In this document: one piece after another, positions 62,164 through 64,000 of the stretch
How the letters are laid out: each line of letters opens with the position of its first letter
Position numbering within the stretch: the stretch's first letter is position 1
Assembly: GCA_028023455.1 (NCBI GenBank)
Contig: JAQFVV010006221.1
Span: 6,429,011-6,493,010, forward strand
Source of the DNA: Epiperipatus broadwayi
Taxonomy: Eukaryota > Onychophora > Udeonychophora > Euonychophora > Peripatidae
Length of the DNA: 64,000 bases
Direction of reading: 5' to 3'
Position numbers and translations under genes: made by a program
Notes under the pieces: model-generated
Database searches by the model: none
Seen by the model: only the letters and a program-made list of their open reading frames with translations
What the model was told of the DNA's origin: nothing

Positions 62164-64000
62164 GTAAGTATTATAATTTTCATAAATTAATGCTGAATGA
62201 AAAGGCATATATCTGGTCTAAAAAAGGATAAAATCACTAAAATAAAGAAATGTATTTGATAAGAAATTTTTGAAAAAATGTTTAATATTATTTTTAAAAC
62301 CACTATGAAGTGTAAGCATTGTAATCTATATAAATTATGTTGGGGAAATATCTTTTTTTAGTGCTTTTTTAATTACAGACTTTTGTTTATAAGAAATAAT
62401 TTAAGTGATAGTATGTATGAACATATATTACTATAGCATAATATAAGATAAAGTTATTTACTAGTGGACAAACAATTTTTAAGGCATTTATAGAAATTTA
62501 AAATTTTTATTCTATTTCTTGCCTTGTTCATATTCTTCATTATTATATGATGCATCTCATAATAATAGCAGCAAGAAACTAAATTACATGCCAATATGTG
62601 AAAATGCTGCTAAATGAATTATATATATATATTCAATAATGAATACTAATTATGAAATTTAAGTCACGTGCGCGCGCGAGCGTGTGTGTGTGTGTAGATT
62701 ACCAAAAATAATTAAAAAGAATTTTTCATTGAGATTTTGGCAAGATCATGAAATAAAAATTAAATTTTTTTTATATTAAACTTAGTATTTATTACTTTCT
62801 TTATGTAATGTACTCAGCATAATTATAATTAAAAAAAGAAAATCAAGTATTTTCAAATATTTTATTAAATTATTTTTTAATAAAAATTTTTATTTTTAAT
62901 GTAAATGTAAAAAAAGTAAAATAACTATTATGCTAGCAGATAAAGCAGATTATTAAGTATACTAATTGGTTATTTTGGAAAATAAATCCAGCCAAGTAAA
63001 GATATTTGAAAATAAAAAAACGTATTACAAATTAAATTATTTCAATCAAAATTAATTACAGTGAAAGATATTATAATGAAAATCAGTATTAAGAGAGAGT
63101 TAAAATGTTGCATTAGAACAACTAAGCTAAATGGTCTCACATCCCAAATATTTCATTGGACCTAAACTTTGCAAAGCTATTAGAAAACTGAAAGGTTTTA
63201 GCTAATTGCTCAATGATTGGAAAATAGCTAACCTATCTTTATGCCTTTGCCTTAAAAGTCATCTGCCTGCATTGAGAAAGGATGTTTCATGTGATGGAAA
63301 ATAATTAATACAAATTATATTGAATGTTAAATGTTTATAGTATTGGAAGCAAATAAATAACTACATGGACATTTTAAAAAGGACACTTTCCAATTTATTC
63401 AGATAAATCTATCAGCATAATATTTATAACTATAATGTACTTTTATTTAAATCTTCAATTGTAATATCTGAATAGAAAAATATTTAACTTCTAGTAATTA
63501 TATTAAAATTTTAATATTTTCTTGATATATATATATTTGTGCTATGTACATGCATGCAATGAATGTATATATAAAATGTCCGTTAATTAAAAAATATTGT
63601 AATAACAATATAAATAATAAATAGGATGGTAATTAAATATAATATACAGTCTTTCAATCCACAGATCTATTTTAAATTAATTAATCGAAAGTACTTCTTC
63701 AGATTGAAAAACTGTATATTACATTTAATTACTGTTGTATTTATTATTTATATTGTTATTATATATATATATTAAGTTAATGGAAGATCAGTTATTTGCT
63801 GAACCAAATCATTGCTGACTCATATTTTTATTAATAAAAATTGATTATCTATTTGTTTATCTATCTACCTATCTATTTACTTATTTATCTGTCTATGTAT
63901 CTCTTTCTATCTATCTATCTACTTATTTATCCATCTGTCTGTCTTTCTCCACTCACCTATTCATCCATCTATCTATGCCTGCATGGCTGTCTGTTTATTT
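62164..64000 (+). other. Intron 8 of the ADAM gene, partial
   Basis: AT-rich, with a (GC)n/(TG)n run at about 62668-62695, TA runs near 62620 and 63525, and an imperfect TATC-type microsatellite to the end. I searched for the expected next exon and saw none. Confidence 0.8.
63840..63990 (+). repeat. Imperfect (TATC)n / (TGTC)n microsatellite
   Basis: Repeated CTAT, CTGT and TTAT tetranucleotides over about 150 bp, for example TATCTATCTATC near 63910 and CTGTCTGTCTTTC near 63935. Confidence 0.85.

Noticed and set aside
62164-64000. Next ADAM exon (D-x-x-C-G-x-L-x-C)
   Set aside because: No splice-bounded frame with this pattern was found; it must lie beyond the window.
1-64000. CRISPR arrays, bacterial operons, ribosome-binding sites
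   Set aside because: The window is intron-containing animal DNA; the repeats found are transposon-derived and not regularly spaced.

Overview
This window is animal nuclear DNA, almost certainly from an invertebrate. It is strongly AT-rich and intron-dominated, with one protein-coding gene on the + strand split into small exons. I joined eight exons of an ADAM-family gene (reprolysin metalloprotease, disintegrin and cysteine-rich domains) by reading frame, splice sites and homology. They total 722 nt, about 240 codons, spread over 62 kb. The gene starts before the window and continues past its end, so both ends are missing. The species cannot be fixed from sequence alone. Long introns, low GC, Penelope-like, Ty3/gypsy, LINE, Tigger/pogo and hAT relics and tRNA-derived SINEs are compatible with several invertebrate groups.

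Layout of exons: 67-154 (zinc site), 12422-12473 (Met-turn region), 21320-21428 (end of protease domain), 30782-30853, 33008-33103 and 44585-44665 (disintegrin domain), 59299-59413 and 62055-62163 (cysteine-rich domain). The reading frame is open throughout and every junction phase fits. The zinc site reads [12 protein letters not shown]. All three zinc-binding histidines are present, but the catalytic Glu is Ile, so the product should be a non-proteolytic ADAM resembling the ADAM9/12/19 group in its other domains.

The introns are packed with mobile elements. Intron 1 holds a Penelope-like relic, a degenerate Ty3/gypsy element (4236-10469) whose 3' LTR is split by a foldback insertion with a 13-bp target duplication, and a LINE 3' end. 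Intron 2 holds a cluster of old MITE-like duplications, a 1.1-kb palindrome built from tRNA-like units, a second Penelope-like relic, a 104-bp SINE with a 17-bp target duplication, and a ribozyme-bearing repeat. Intron 3 holds a complete but gag-only LTR element (27209-29993) with a 5-bp target duplication. Intron 5 holds an hAT MITE with a perfect 8-bp duplication, a near-perfect palindromic MITE, gag debris and an inverted-repeat pair. Intron 6 holds a Tigger/pogo element (45255-47916) with a nested tRNA-derived insertion, three short SINEs, a LINE with endonuclease and reverse transcriptase remnants, and a 1.7-kb terminal-inverted-repeat element with internal satellite arrays. Introns 7 and 8 hold another ribozyme-bearing repeat, a SINE and microsatellites.

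The most interesting structure is a dispersed repeat family, often arranged as inverted pairs. It carries a hammerhead-ribozyme-like core: CUGAUGA box, short helix II, GAAAC box, tiny helix III, a GUC cleavage triplet and a complementary helix I. I found six readable copies on both strands, at 9151-9192, 9793-9834, 20584-20625, 50579-50620, 50929-50970 and 60197-60238. One copy shows a compensatory change in helix II. A second family, derived from tRNA, carries a CUGAAGA / stem / CGAAAC motif that resembles a hammerhead but lacks a convincing cleavage site.
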